Shown here one piece after another: positions 34,384-45,500 of a DNA stretch of 64,000 bases (the stretch's first letter is position 1; every line of letters starts with the position of its first letter). The DNA comes from an uncultured Candidatus Melainabacteria bacterium. GTDB taxonomy: Bacteria; Cyanobacteriota; Vampirovibrionia; Gastranaerophilales; Gastranaerophilaceae. Position numbers and translations under genes: made by a program. The DNA lies in contig CANNUY010000001.1 of the NCBI GenBank assembly GCA_947525005.1, positions 1 to 64,000 on the forward strand, given 5' to 3'. The notes below the pieces were generated by a model. That model was given only the letters and a program-made list of their open reading frames with translations, had not been told where the DNA came from and made no database searches.

Positions 34384-36045
34384 TTACTCAAACAATTCAT
34401 GCAAACGAGTTTTGATATCATTCTCGTTCAATTCTTCTGTAATTTTGTTCAAGTCAAGCGCCATTTGATAGTATTCTGCTGCCTGTTTATTTTCGCCCAA
34501 TGCCTGATACGATCTTGCTGTATTAAAATATGCAAGTGTGTAGTTAGGATTAAGTTCAACAGCACGCAAGAAATATCCAAGCGCCTCATCTGGAGCAGTA
34601 AGTCCATCTAAATAAACTACACCTAAATTGTTTTGTGATATTTCAAAATTAGGGTTTAAATCAATCGACTTGTGGAATGAAATAACAGCTTCCTCAACAT
34701 AATCCTTTTCCCACAACGCCAAACCTGCCTTTGCATAAGCCATAAAATTATCTGGACATACCTTAATACCGTCACAATATGCTCTTATAGCTCTATCCAA
34801 ATCACGTTTAACCATCATCAAATCACCTAATGACAATAATAAATCATAGTTTTCTGAATCAAGCACCAAACCTGCTTGGAAAGTTGCTTCAGCAGCGTCA
34901 AAATTTCCTTTAACCTCACCATAAACTGCACCTAATGCGTGACATACAATAGAAGTCCATTTTGCATCAGGATTAAGTTTAATAGCACGCTGGTAATATT
35001 CAATCGCATCATCATACAACTCTGCTCTTACAAATGAATATGCCAACGAATTGTTATAATATGGGTTGTTTTCATCATATCTTAAAGCCAACTTGAATGC
35101 TTGAACAGAGTTCAATCTATCGTTTTTACGCATATAAAGATGACCAAGTTCATAATATATTTTATCGTTATCAATATTAAATTCTAAAAGTCTATTATAA
35201 TAATCAATAGCTTCGTCAACTCTATCTGGAAAAGCAGTTTGCAAAAGAGTAGCCATCTTAATCAAAACTTCACGATTATATGGAGTTTCTTCGAGCGCTT
35301 TTCTATAACAGTGATATGCTGACATCATATCTTGACCATTTACAGACAAATCGCCCATTTTCTTATAGAAAATTTCTCCGTGTTTAGTCTTTTCCATAGC
35401 TTCTGAATATGTCTTATAAGCGTTATTGAACAATTTTACACGTTCAAAAGTTTCACCTATAGTTTTGTATGAAAAAACTGAAATATTATCCATAAGAGAT
35501 TGTACCATCATCTTGATAGCAGCCTTATCACAGAACAAAAGCATACTTCCTGATACCAAATAATACAAATATTTAAACATGCCAACAAAAGTTTTGCCTT
35601 CTGCCAACATCTCTTGACGAATAATGTTTGATAAGAACAATCTCGGACGTGCAGAATTTAAGTGTGCTGATTTTATAGCAAGACTAAACTCATTCTGTGC
35701 TTCTTTAAAATTATCAGCCATAGACAAGAAATACCCCATATAAATATGAGCATTAACATTTTCTGGCTCAAGCGTAATTGCTGTTTTACACTGATCAATT
35801 GCAGTATCCAACGAAATCTGACCTTTTTCGTACATCAAACTTGCTAAACGATAGTATGGTTCAGAAACTCTGCCATCAATACGTATAGCATCTATATAAT
35901 ATTCGATTGCATTTTCTAAATCTTTTGTTTGTTGCTTGATAATATAACTCTGGTGAGCACTTCTAGCTTTCTCAATTACGTTAGAAAATTCATCGGCTTT
36001 ACTTCTTCGTGATAAATCTTGTGATAATATTGTTTGTTCTGACAT
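34384..36045 (-). CDS. Tetratricopeptide-repeat protein
   Basis: A 553-residue protein built almost wholly of TPR units (about 13), for example NVNAHIYMGYFLSMADNFKEAQNEF, KIYYELGHLYMRKNDRLNSVQAF and NFEISQNNLGVVYLDGLTAPDEALGYFLRAVELNPNY-type repeats broken by conserved Gly/Ala/Pro positions. There is no signal peptide and no enzymatic domain; a helical stretch with FKYLYYLVSGSMLLF (about residue 155) is hydrophobic. TPR arrays are scaffolds for protein complexes; the partners are unknown. A run of eight C lies 20 nt before the start on the coding strand. Confidence 0.85.
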   Translation of the reverse strand: MSEQTILSQDLSRRSKADEFSNVIEKARSAHQSYIIKQQTKDLENAIEYYIDAIRIDGRVSEPYYRLASLMYEKGQISLDTAIDQCKTAITLEPENVNAHIYMGYFLSMADNFKEAQNEFSLAIKSAHLNSARPRLFLSNIIRQEMLAEGKTFVGMFKYLYYLVSGSMLLFCDKAAIKMMVQSLMDNISVFSYKTIGETFERVKLFNNAYKTYSEAMEKTKHGEIFYKKMGDLSVNGQDMMSAYHCYRKALEETPYNREVLIKMATLLQTAFPDRVDEAIDYYNRLLEFNIDNDKIYYELGHLYMRKNDRLNSVQAFKLALRYDENNPYYNNSLAYSFVRAELYDDAIEYYQRAIKLNPDAKWTSIVCHALGAVYGEVKGNFDAAEATFQAGLVLDSENYDLLLSLGDLMMVKRDLDRAIRAYCDGIKVCPDNFMAYAKAGLALWEKDYVEEAVISFHKSIDLNPNFEISQNNLGVVYLDGLTAPDEALGYFLRAVELNPNYTLAYFNTARSYQALGENKQAAEYYQMALDLNKITEELNENDIKTRLHELFE

Positions 36046-36065
36046 TTTAACTCCAAATCAAAATT

Positions 36066-36073
36066 GGGGGGGG
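36066..36073. repeat. Homopolymer G8 tract upstream of the TPR gene
   Basis: Eight G in a row (C on the TPR coding strand), 21-28 nt before the TPR ATG, in an otherwise AT-rich gap. Confidence 0.7.
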
Positions 36074-36203
36074 ATAAACTGTACATGATTTGACGAACTA
36101 AAAATTTCAAACTTTAACTATTTTATTTTGAAATCGTACAAATATTGTATTTTGAATTGAAATAATAATGTCAAAAAAATTTTTCAGGGGTTTTTAATAA
36201 AAT

Positions 36204-36851
36204 ATGATAACAGCAACATTTAACCCAATAGCTAGACTTCAAAGCCTTTTCAGTCGAAAAGCTACATTTATTGCGCCAAAAGAAATTCCACATGCCGAAA
36301 ACAAAGTCATGCCTTTAAGAACTGAATTCAATTCTACAAAAGAACTTTTTCAATATGCAAAATCAAGATGTTTAGAAGGAATCCATAGTCCTCAACCGTA
36401 TGAACATGCCGTAATTGTAGACACAAAAAAGAACCGTGTTATTGCAGAATACAAAGGCGATACTAACTCTTGCCGAATGAACGATTTGTCAGCATTAGAC
36501 CTTGATGAAAAAAACACAGTTATTTTTCATGGTCACCCTGTAAATTATCCACTTAGCACAGCAGATTTGCGCACATTAATCGACTCAAAAATATCGTGTA
36601 ATATAGCAATAAACCCTAACGGTGAATTTTCTTTAGCATACAAAAGAAACAATTTTCAGCCTAAAAAATCTAAAAAAGAATTTGAAAAATTTTCTATGAA
36701 TACGGCAGAAGACAGTTATGCTTTAAGAAATCGGCCTGAGGAATATAAACTCATGCTTGATTATAACTTAAGAACAAACAGTCACAAAATGGGATTGCGC
36801 TACGTAACTAACTACAACGCATTTGTTGCAAACAAAAAGTATTCGTCATAA
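36204..36851 (+). CDS. Possible JAB/MPN-type metalloprotease domain protein
   Basis: A 215-residue protein. The centre reads like a JAMM site: Glu82 in VIAEYKGDTNSC, then His109 and His111 in IFHGHPVNYPLS, Ser118 and Asp121 (STAD), i.e. E ... HxHP x5 S x2 D. The canonical spacing between the second His and Ser is seven residues; here it is six. RadC and JAB proteins share the E..GT.N / HNHP arrangement. The N-terminal 40 residues carry ATFNP and ATFIAP, like the short-motif group. A deubiquitinase-like isopeptidase or DNA-repair type role is only a suggestion. Confidence 0.45.
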   Translation: MITATFNPIARLQSLFSRKATFIAPKEIPHAENKVMPLRTEFNSTKELFQYAKSRCLEGIHSPQPYEHAVIVDTKKNRVIAEYKGDTNSCRMNDLSALDLDEKNTVIFHGHPVNYPLSTADLRTLIDSKISCNIAINPNGEFSLAYKRNNFQPKKSKKEFEKFSMNTAEDSYALRNRPEEYKLMLDYNLRTNSHKMGLRYVTNYNAFVANKKYSS

Positions 36852-36868
36852 GGATTTTTAATCCGTCA

Positions 36869-37933
36869 TCACTTACGCAATTTCGCAAGTTGTTTATACA
36901 AATCAACTTCTTTATCTGTCATATCTTTAGGTAAAACTATCTTCATCTTAACTTTCAAGTCACCTAATTTACCATTCTTATCAGGCAAACCAAGACTTTT
37001 CAACCTTAATGCTTGTCCAGATGAAACTTTTGGTGGAATTTTAATATTGATTTTGCCGTGCAAAGTTTCAATTTCTTTTTCACCACCTAAAACAGCCTCA
37101 GTAGGATAAATTTCAAGTTCTTTTATAAGTGTTGTTCCTTCAATTTGATATTCATTATCTTTTATATGAACAACCAAAAACATATCTCCACGTCTACCGT
37201 AAGAATCAGCTTTACCTTTACCTTTTAGCTTTATCTTTTGACCTTCTGACACATTTTTAGGCAACTTAATCTTTACAGAGCTTGAGTTGTTAACAAACCC
37301 TGTTCCACCACAATGTGAACAAAACCCATTTGGAGGACATTGAGTACATTTTTCTAATTGAGAAAATTTAACCGTAATAGGTTTATCCTCAATCAAATCC
37401 TTGATTGATATATCTAAATTTTTAGTGACATCTAAATCTTCTGTCTTTGTAGACTTACGAGATTTTCTTTGTGGACCTTGTTGTTGATATTGTTGATAAC
37501 TATTACCAAAGTTGCCATAATCAGCACCGAAACTACTATATCCAGCACCACCTGATTGAGCACCACCCATAAAATCACCGAACAAAGAGCTAAAGAAATC
37601 AGAAAATCCACCTGAACCTTGATTAAAGTTGAAGGTTTGACCACCGCCACCTGCTTGGTTAAAGTTGAAAGCAAAGTTTTCAAATCCTGGAGGTGGAGTA
37701 TAATCAGCACCACCTTGCCAATTTGAGCCAAGACTATCATAACGCTGACGTTTTGCACTATCGCCCAAAACCTCGTACGCTTCATTTATATCTTTAAACT
37801 TTGTTTCTGCTTCTTTTGTCTTATTTACATCTGGGTGATATTTACGTGCTAGTTTTCTGTATGCAGATTTTATCTCTGATGCAGTCGCATCACGCTTTAC
37901 ACCTAATATTTCATAATAGTCTTTATATTGCAT
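36869..37933 (-). CDS. dnaJ: DnaJ/CbpA-type Hsp40 co-chaperone with a reduced zinc centre
   Basis: A 354-residue J-domain protein. Residues 1-68 are the J domain with HPD at 33-35 (YHPDVNK), followed by a Gly/Phe/Gln-rich linker (about 75-150). Instead of the four CxxCxGxG repeats of DnaJ it has only [18 protein letters not shown], i.e. a single pair of CxxC. Then come two substrate-binding beta domains ([35 protein letters not shown]). It stimulates DnaK ATPase. It is not linked to dnaK or grpE, so it is probably a second, specialised Hsp40. Confidence 0.9.
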   Translation of the reverse strand: MQYKDYYEILGVKRDATASEIKSAYRKLARKYHPDVNKTKEAETKFKDINEAYEVLGDSAKRQRYDSLGSNWQGGADYTPPPGFENFAFNFNQAGGGGQTFNFNQGSGGFSDFFSSLFGDFMGGAQSGGAGYSSFGADYGNFGNSYQQYQQQGPQRKSRKSTKTEDLDVTKNLDISIKDLIEDKPITVKFSQLEKCTQCPPNGFCSHCGGTGFVNNSSSVKIKLPKNVSEGQKIKLKGKGKADSYGRRGDMFLVVHIKDNEYQIEGTTLIKELEIYPTEAVLGGEKEIETLHGKINIKIPPKVSSGQALRLKSLGLPDKNGKLGDLKVKMKIVLPKDMTDKEVDLYKQLAKLRK

Positions 37934-38012
37934 TATTACTATCTCCTATAATAATGATAATATAAATTTATGAGATATTTTAAGAACTTAATTTTTTTTT
38001 AACAATATTAAA

Positions 38013-39326
38013 CTATTTTTTGTCCTCATCTTTTTGCATAGCTAAGAATTTTTCAAGCGATACTTTTACTTCTTGACCATTTTCCTCAATAGTAACTGTC
38101 ATAAAACCGCTACTATCTGTTGTCACTTTATATTCTACCATCGCTCCATTTTCGTCCGTACCAACTATTTTCTTGATGTTATATCCTTCAACAGAAATAC
38201 GTGGGTCACCACCATTTGGTCGTTTTACTTTAAATTTACCAAAATTCAAGTTATCACCATCATCAGCGACAAATTTATATTTGCCTTTATTTTTACCCTG
38301 TTTTATTCTTAAAACAGAATCATCAGAGAACCAACCACTACTAGATGTGATTGAAGCATATTCTGTTTCACCTGATGATACAGTTATATTATCACCATTT
38401 GCCTTAACTTCTGGCGCTTTATCTTCTTCTGACTTTTCAACTTCTTCTGCTTTATCAGACTTATCTGCCTTATCTGCCTTATCAGCAGAAGCTTTTTCAT
38501 ATTTTACACTATCAGAAACACCTGACAAATCAGCACTATCAGAAATCATTTTTTCGATTTCAGTCTCTTTCGGAAAATCTAGCTTAGTCCAATCAGCATC
38601 TATCCAAACATTACCTGTTTCTCTATCAAAGATACTTGGATTAAATTTTATCATTGTTTGTAACAACTTGTGCATATCATCTGATTTTATATTTTTAATC
38701 TCAATACCTTTTGCTTCAAGGATTCCGTCAAGAACCTCTTTGGCAGAAGTTGCCTTCGCAATATTTTTATATTTTTCATCACCACTTGCAATTTTATTAC
38801 CGTCATCACGGCTATTTTTCCAAGTGTCATTTAATGTAACAAGGTCATATTTTTGTCTTAATTTTTGTGTGACTTCGTTACCATTATTTTTCATTGTTCT
38901 TGTTTCAAACTTAGCATTATCACCATAAACATAAGTTTTGCCGTCAACTTTTACTTCACCATTTTTATCAAATGTAACTTCTTTATTATCTTTTTTATCC
39001 TTATCTACCAAATTTTGAAATGCTGTTACAGTCTTATTAAAAGCATCCATACCAACACCATCAGTCATAGAAGATTTTGCGTTAAATTCATCTTTTGTGA
39101 TTGTTTCATCATCTCCTGCAATATTCTTCATAAATGCTAACAAACCAACTTGTTCGTCCATATCAAGAACATCTGCACTATCGCCAACTGTATTGGTATC
39201 AAATTCATCAAAAATTGTTAATGCTTCAGTATCACTTATACCTTGATTTTTTAACTCATTTAACAAATCTGCCTTTTTAATGCCAGTAGTTTGGACATTT
39301 TTATTGAACTTAATTTCGTCACCCAT
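38013..39326 (-). CDS. Large acidic protein with EF-hand-like N-terminus
   Basis: A 437-residue soluble acidic protein. Residues 15-90 resemble paired EF-hands: helix KADLLNELKNQGISDTEALTIFDEFDTN, then ADVLDMDEQ, then AGDDETITKDEF. A middle domain (about 110-250) follows, then a low-complexity Ala-Asp-Lys repeat (ADKADKADKSDK) near 285, then a beta-rich C-terminal domain (KYKFVADDGDNLNFGKFKV). No signal peptide. It may be an uncharacterised secreted or surface protein using another export route, or cytoplasmic calcium-binding; I cannot name the family. Confidence 0.55.
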   Translation of the reverse strand: MGDEIKFNKNVQTTGIKKADLLNELKNQGISDTEALTIFDEFDTNTVGDSADVLDMDEQVGLLAFMKNIAGDDETITKDEFNAKSSMTDGVGMDAFNKTVTAFQNLVDKDKKDNKEVTFDKNGEVKVDGKTYVYGDNAKFETRTMKNNGNEVTQKLRQKYDLVTLNDTWKNSRDDGNKIASGDEKYKNIAKATSAKEVLDGILEAKGIEIKNIKSDDMHKLLQTMIKFNPSIFDRETGNVWIDADWTKLDFPKETEIEKMISDSADLSGVSDSVKYEKASADKADKADKSDKAEEVEKSEEDKAPEVKANGDNITVSSGETEYASITSSSGWFSDDSVLRIKQGKNKGKYKFVADDGDNLNFGKFKVKRPNGGDPRISVEGYNIKKIVGTDENGAMVEYKVTTDSSGFMTVTIEENGQEVKVSLEKFLAMQKDEDKK

Positions 39327-39450
39327 ACAGATAGCCTCTCTTTCTCTTGTTCACTACATATATATAAAACCCACGAAACCCAGTAAATTTCATGGTTTCC
39401 ATGATTTGTTACAATCGTTACAATTCAAATCCAAAATATTTTCTTTAACT

Positions 39451-39486
39451 CAAGGCGCAGGTTGTGAATTCACAACCTGCGCCTTG
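39451..39486. terminator. Perfect 36-nt palindrome downstream of the giant gene
   Basis: CAAGGCGCAGGTTGTGA pairs with its complement around AT. It lies between the giant gene's stop and the next minus-strand promoter region, with a short T-rich stretch only on the plus side. It is probably a terminator. Confidence 0.65.
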
Positions 39487-39529
39487 TTCTTATCAACAAT
39501 TATAGAATATTAGTTCATTTTATTTAATG

Positions 39530-42500
39530 TTATGGTTTTTTGTTTTGCATAACTATAATATCGTTTTCTGCAGAAACTGAATTTAATAAATTGTTGTTAT
39601 ATTCTAACAAGTCTTTATATTCTGTTTCCAATGCTCTTTGAGCTTTATAACCTTTTGAATACTCAGGTAATCTTAATTGTAATAAGAATTTGTACAAGCT
39701 ATGAATTTCATTTAAACCAGCTTGTTTTACTTCCAAATCCGCATTTACATCATCTTGAATTTCTTTCAATACAGTTGAATTTATACCTGCAAGAATTGTT
39801 GATCTTTGCATATCAGGGTTTTCCTTGATAGCTTCTTTTGCATCGTCCATAGCTGAGAAGTATCCTTTTACAAGTCTACTATTCTTTGGCAATCCACGTA
39901 GATTCTTCAAGATATTTTGCTTCATTGTTTCGATTTCACCATCTACATCATCAGCATTATCAATTTTATTTATCAAACCTGAAAATTCAGTATTTACAGT
40001 TGTTTGAAATTGACCCACTGATCTTAATGTTTTTGCTAATCCATTTATTTGTTTTTTAGGGTTTGAATCATGAAGAAGCTTTGTTTCAATGTCCATAACT
40101 CTATCACCAAGTCCTAATTTTTCAACAAACATCTTCGCTGGTTTAGTGTTATCTTCCATCAACAAACTTGCCACCATGTGACTTATTGCTTCATCACTGT
40201 TCATACTAACTTTGCTATCTGCATCAATAGTGTAGTCATCAAAGTAGTGTTTTACGTGAGCAGGGTTACCTTCATGAACTGCTTCCATCAACGAATCTTG
40301 GATTTCTACATATCTTGTCAACTGTAATTCATCAGACAATATTCGTTCATAAGATTTTACATTACCTGATGATTTTGGATATTTTTCATTCGCATCTTTT
40401 GCAGATAATAACAAGAATCTGTCTAATAATTCGATTGGGTTATTCGTCAAATGATATTTATAGAAATCTTCTGAGAATTTTTCTCTTGCTTCAACAACTT
40501 CGTCTTCAGTTACCTTACGACGATTTCCACCACGAATTTCTTTATTTGCCCAATCAGACATATTTGCTCTGATATTATCTCTAGAATCTTCTTTAATATA
40601 TTTATTTACATATTTATCAATTGCTTCTGAGATTTCCGTTTGTTTTTCAGCAACTCTTGCTTTTTTCTTTTCTGCATCTTTTTTAGTATAAGCTATATCT
40701 AATGGTTTATATCCAGTACCTTCTGTCTTTTTGATATCAGCTTTATTCAACTGGCTTGTTTTGATAACCATATCATGAATTGCTTCAAAACTATTAAGTT
40801 GCTTTTCAGAACCATAATTTATTGAACCTGCTTTTATTTTTGACTTCAAATCATTCAAATCGTTAGATTTTTTATTTGAATCAGTAGCATGCTTCAATTC
40901 AAGAGTTTGCCATGTTTTAGCATCTTCTTTTAGTTTTCTTTGATATTTTGGAGGAATACTCATATCAATAATGGTATCAGTATATTCATTTAATATATTA
41001 GTCATTTTCCCAATATATTCATCCAAATCAACGCTTTCATTGGCTTTCTTTATTGCACCAAACTCATTTGAGATAATATCTGCATTTGATTTCATATCTT
41101 CATAAGTTGAATCCTTATTCAAATCCAAAATATTATATGCAGCCTCTGTAGATGCAGGAATACTTTCATCATTCATATTCAATGTAATAAATTCACCTGC
41201 CAATTTTTGCATATACTTACGTTCAGTAGCAGTTGGTTTTTTATTAGGGTTCATTTGTGAAACGTAGTCTTTCATCTCATCTGAGATTTCATAATCACGT
41301 TTTATATTTTTCTTTTGAATAACATCAGTCATCAATGAAGTAACTTTGTCGTTCAACAAATCAACTTGTGATTGAATACCCTTATTATTACTCATATCTA
41401 ATTTTGGATATGCAGGAAATGCACCATATTTTTTGATATTTCTATCTTTATATTTGTTAAACATTTTTTCGTAAGTTACACTACTCAAAGTAAACTTCAT
41501 TGAACGATACAAATCATCAAAGGTTCTATCACCTACATAAATTGCACCTCTTGTTTTACGATCTAGTTTACTATATTTATAAGTTGTTTTTAACTTACTT
41601 TCCTTCAAATCTTTTGTATATTCTTCATAGAACAAGATATTCTTAACAGTAGATTCTGCCTCATCGTTTGCAGCATTATATTTTTGCAACACATCAAATC
41701 CAGTTTGTTCTGACATACCTAACTGTTTATCAGTCACATCAGCTCTAACCTTTTCAAAGTCTTTTGCTGGCATATCTTGAAGATTTCTATAGATTTGCAC
41801 AAATTCTTCATCAGATTTTGGATTAAACTTCGTATCAATCCAATTTCTTGCCCCCCTGATTTTTGAACCTTTTGCATTCAAATCATCTTTATTGAAGTAT
41901 AAAGAATCTTCTAACATTGATTTCATGTTAGTCATAATTTCAGTTTTTGCATTCTTAGAATCTTCTGACTCAGCCATAACTGTATCAAATTGTTTTGATG
42001 TCTTATCCAAAACAAAGTTTATAGTATCTTTTACACTACCTGTAAACTTAGCCTTTTCTTCATCGTTTTCAAGAACAACAACATTTTTAACGATATCAAC
42101 ACCTTTATTAACATCTAAATTATTATTTTTTAAAGCGTTTATAACAATGTTTGCAATATCAGTTCTGTGTTCTTTTGCAAGATAAGTCAAAGTTTCCTCT
42201 GATTTACCGAAAGAATAATCAAAGTTTTTAATTGCTTCTTTTCTTTGTTCTTTCTTAACTTTTTGAACATCTTTCATTGTAGTAGCTTTGCCAAGCTCTT
42301 TATACATAGAAGCGTCGCTATATGCCAATTTAATAGCAGCTTTTTCAAAGGTTACTTTTATAGGGTCATTGTCAGATAACTTGTTGTAATCCTCTAATGT
42401 TTTAATACCTGAATGCAAACTATCACCTTTTATACGTTTATCCATCTTATCGAATTTTGCGTGATATCCAACACCTGCAGTATCATTTCTAAAGATAGCC

Positions 42501-45500
42501 TTTTGAATTTCTCTTGTTGTCATTTGACTAGCTTGTTTCTTCAAGTTTGGTACAAATACTGAATCAGGAACAAAGATTGTATCCTTAATAGATGCAGCAA
42601 TATCTCTATAGGTATTACTTTCTCCTGGAACAATAATATCTGAGATTGTAGAGAAATCATATTCTTCCCCTGCTGGTCTTAATTTTTTATACATCTTATT
42701 ATCTATATCGTGAGGAGTAATATGACCAGCTTTTCTAGTTAAGTTGTCAACGTAATTACCATTTCTCCAGTCATCGTTTGTAATATAACCGAATTCACCA
42801 CCACGATTATCAGAATAGTCTGTTCTTAACAAACCTTCTGAATCAACCCATGTATTTTCGTGTTCAGATGCACCCCAAGTGTTATCATGGAACATCGCAG
42901 TTCTGCCATCTTTACCAACTTCATTTACGTCAGCAATATATTGAGCATGCCAGCCATGTTTATCATTAAATACACTTGTTGAAGAAATCCCAGAGTGTTC
43001 AGTGTTCTTAATTTGTTCGATTGCACCTTCAATATTTGAAACAGCTTGATATGGTTTATCAGTCATCTGTTCAATAATCTTAACTTGTTGAGAACTGCTT
43101 AAACCACTATGACCATCAGCACCTACCCAATAAGTACCTTCATTTGTACCAACATATCTGATATGTTTTTCTAATGGTTCTCTTATAGTTTTATACATGT
43201 TTTCGTATTCTTTTACAGTATCTGAATACATCATATTTATCTTGCCGTGAATTTGCTTAACAGCAGTTTTTTCAGGGTTAGACAATTTATATAAACTTGG
43301 ATCAGAAATCTTTCCTTGTCTGCTTGAGAACTCGTCAGAAGAACGGATTTTATCAAGCTTGTTAAATCTTGATTGTAACATTCTCATATCTTTTGCAGGA
43401 ACAAGTTTGCCTTCGTTTTCCATTTTCTTCATTACAACTTGTGGCCCATCAACTGTAAAATAAATTGAACCGTCATCGTTAGTAACCGTCAACAATGATT
43501 CCATTACGTCCATTGATTGAGAATAGTTATTGAAAACTTGTCCAATCTCGTTTACTGCATTTACCAATTCTTCTGGCGATGCATCTTCAGGAAGTCCGTT
43601 TGTGTTTTTGAAAGATTGTAAATAAGCAGTTGCTGACATTGGATCGTCGTTATCATTCAATTTAGCTACAAACATTCCATATACGTCAACAAAATTTTGT
43701 GCTTCATCTTTATAACCCATTTTGTTAAATGCGTGTTTATAAACTTTTTCGTCTGATGACTTCATCAAATCATCTTGCATTTTATCAAGTTCTTTTGTTA
43801 CACGTTTTTTATCAGCCTTAACTCCCATTGTTGTTGAAATACGTTTCAATTCTGCTTTATCACCATCTTCAACAAGAGTTTTAACAGAATTTATTTCACT
43901 CAAAAGAAGATACTTTCTTGTACCGATGCCCATTCTTGTATACAACTCATCTAAACCAGAAGTTTGTATTTGATCAACAGAAGTTTTAACGGTTTTTAAG
44001 GCATCTAAAACACCTTTTTTATCGTTTGGTTCGATTCCGAATGCAGTAGCAAAGTGATTTTGTAATTTTTTATCATCATTCTTATCAATTCTGTCGATTA
44101 CAGTTTGATAACCATCAGATATTCTTGTTTGCTTGTCAGGAATATTGTAATGGATAAGATAATCTGTCAAGATATCTTCATCTTTAAGTCCAGTAGCAAT
44201 ACTAGCTCTATATGATGCTTCAGCATTGTACAATTTTCTTGCTTTTGCAACTTTTGAAGATAAAGGTTTTGATGTTGACAAAGAGCTTTCTAAAGAATGT
44301 ACTGTTTCTGTATTTGATATCAAATTAGAAACATTCTTATCAACATTTTTAACTGAAACTCTGTCTGCATATTTATCAATAAAATATGCTTTTATTTTCT
44401 TTTCTTTTTGAGATGTTTCTTCGTTTGGAAGGAAACTATAACCTCTTAAATTTTCAGGATTCTTCTTAATTTTTTCTGATGAAGGTGAATATAATTTTGC
44501 GAGATTATTCATATCTTCACGAAGTTCTTCCTTCGAAATATCAGGAACTATCGTTTTAATATTTTCTTTGGTATCGTCATTATATTTTTGTATTAATCTT
44601 ATACTTTCTTCATTATTATGATTTCTTACTTTTACTTCCATGTTTTTAAGCGTTTTATCAGCCTTTACACCACCAATTTCATCTTTAGCTTTGGTTAATG
44701 CTTGGAAATAACAATGTTTTGTTTTCAAATCATCTTTATTAATGGTTTTTATAAAGAATGAATCATGGAAAGCATCGAAATTATTTTTATCAAAAGCAAA
44801 GAAATCGTGAAGTTTTTCACTTTTGTTACCATACATGCCAGCAATACCCATCCATTGAAGTGTTGAAGCATCAATGATTCTATAACCATTTTCTTGTGCA
44901 TAATCAAAATCTACAACAGTTTTATCCACAGGAACACGTTTACCACTACCAATATTGTGCCTATCATAAACCATTACTTTATCCGTATCATCAAGTTCTG
45001 ACAACAAAGTATCTACATAATCTGGCTTATCTTCATAAGCTACTGCTTTTCTAGCGATTGAAATAGCGGCACACATACCATGAGTTTTTTGGTTTACAGC
45101 CTTCATATTTGGGATTTTAGATTCTGGAGTATTGATAACCATATCATTCATCATTTCAGCCAAAACCTGTGTTTTCTTATCCTTTAGTTGTGGATTAATA
45201 TGATAATCAGGACTCATCATATAATCTAATCGTTCCATTACATAAGCTTTTTGCTTAGTCGGAGTTTCTGTAGATGAAATAAAATAATCCATATTTTTTT
45301 CTAAATTTCTAATATTTTCATTTGGATTAGATTTTATACTATCTAAATCAACACGTGACATGATTGATTTTTTATGTTCAAGGATAGATTTTTCATCATC
45401 AGACAATTTTTTAGGCTCGTCAAACACTCTTGAAATTTCAGGCTCATATTTAGACTTCAAGATAGGATCTGATATTGCCAAAGATTTTTCTGTAGCATTT

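Noticed and set aside
38173..38928. 251-codon plus-strand frame opposite the EF-hand-like gene
   Set aside because: Ser/Leu/Phe-rich antisense of an acidic coding gene with good codon structure on the minus strand.
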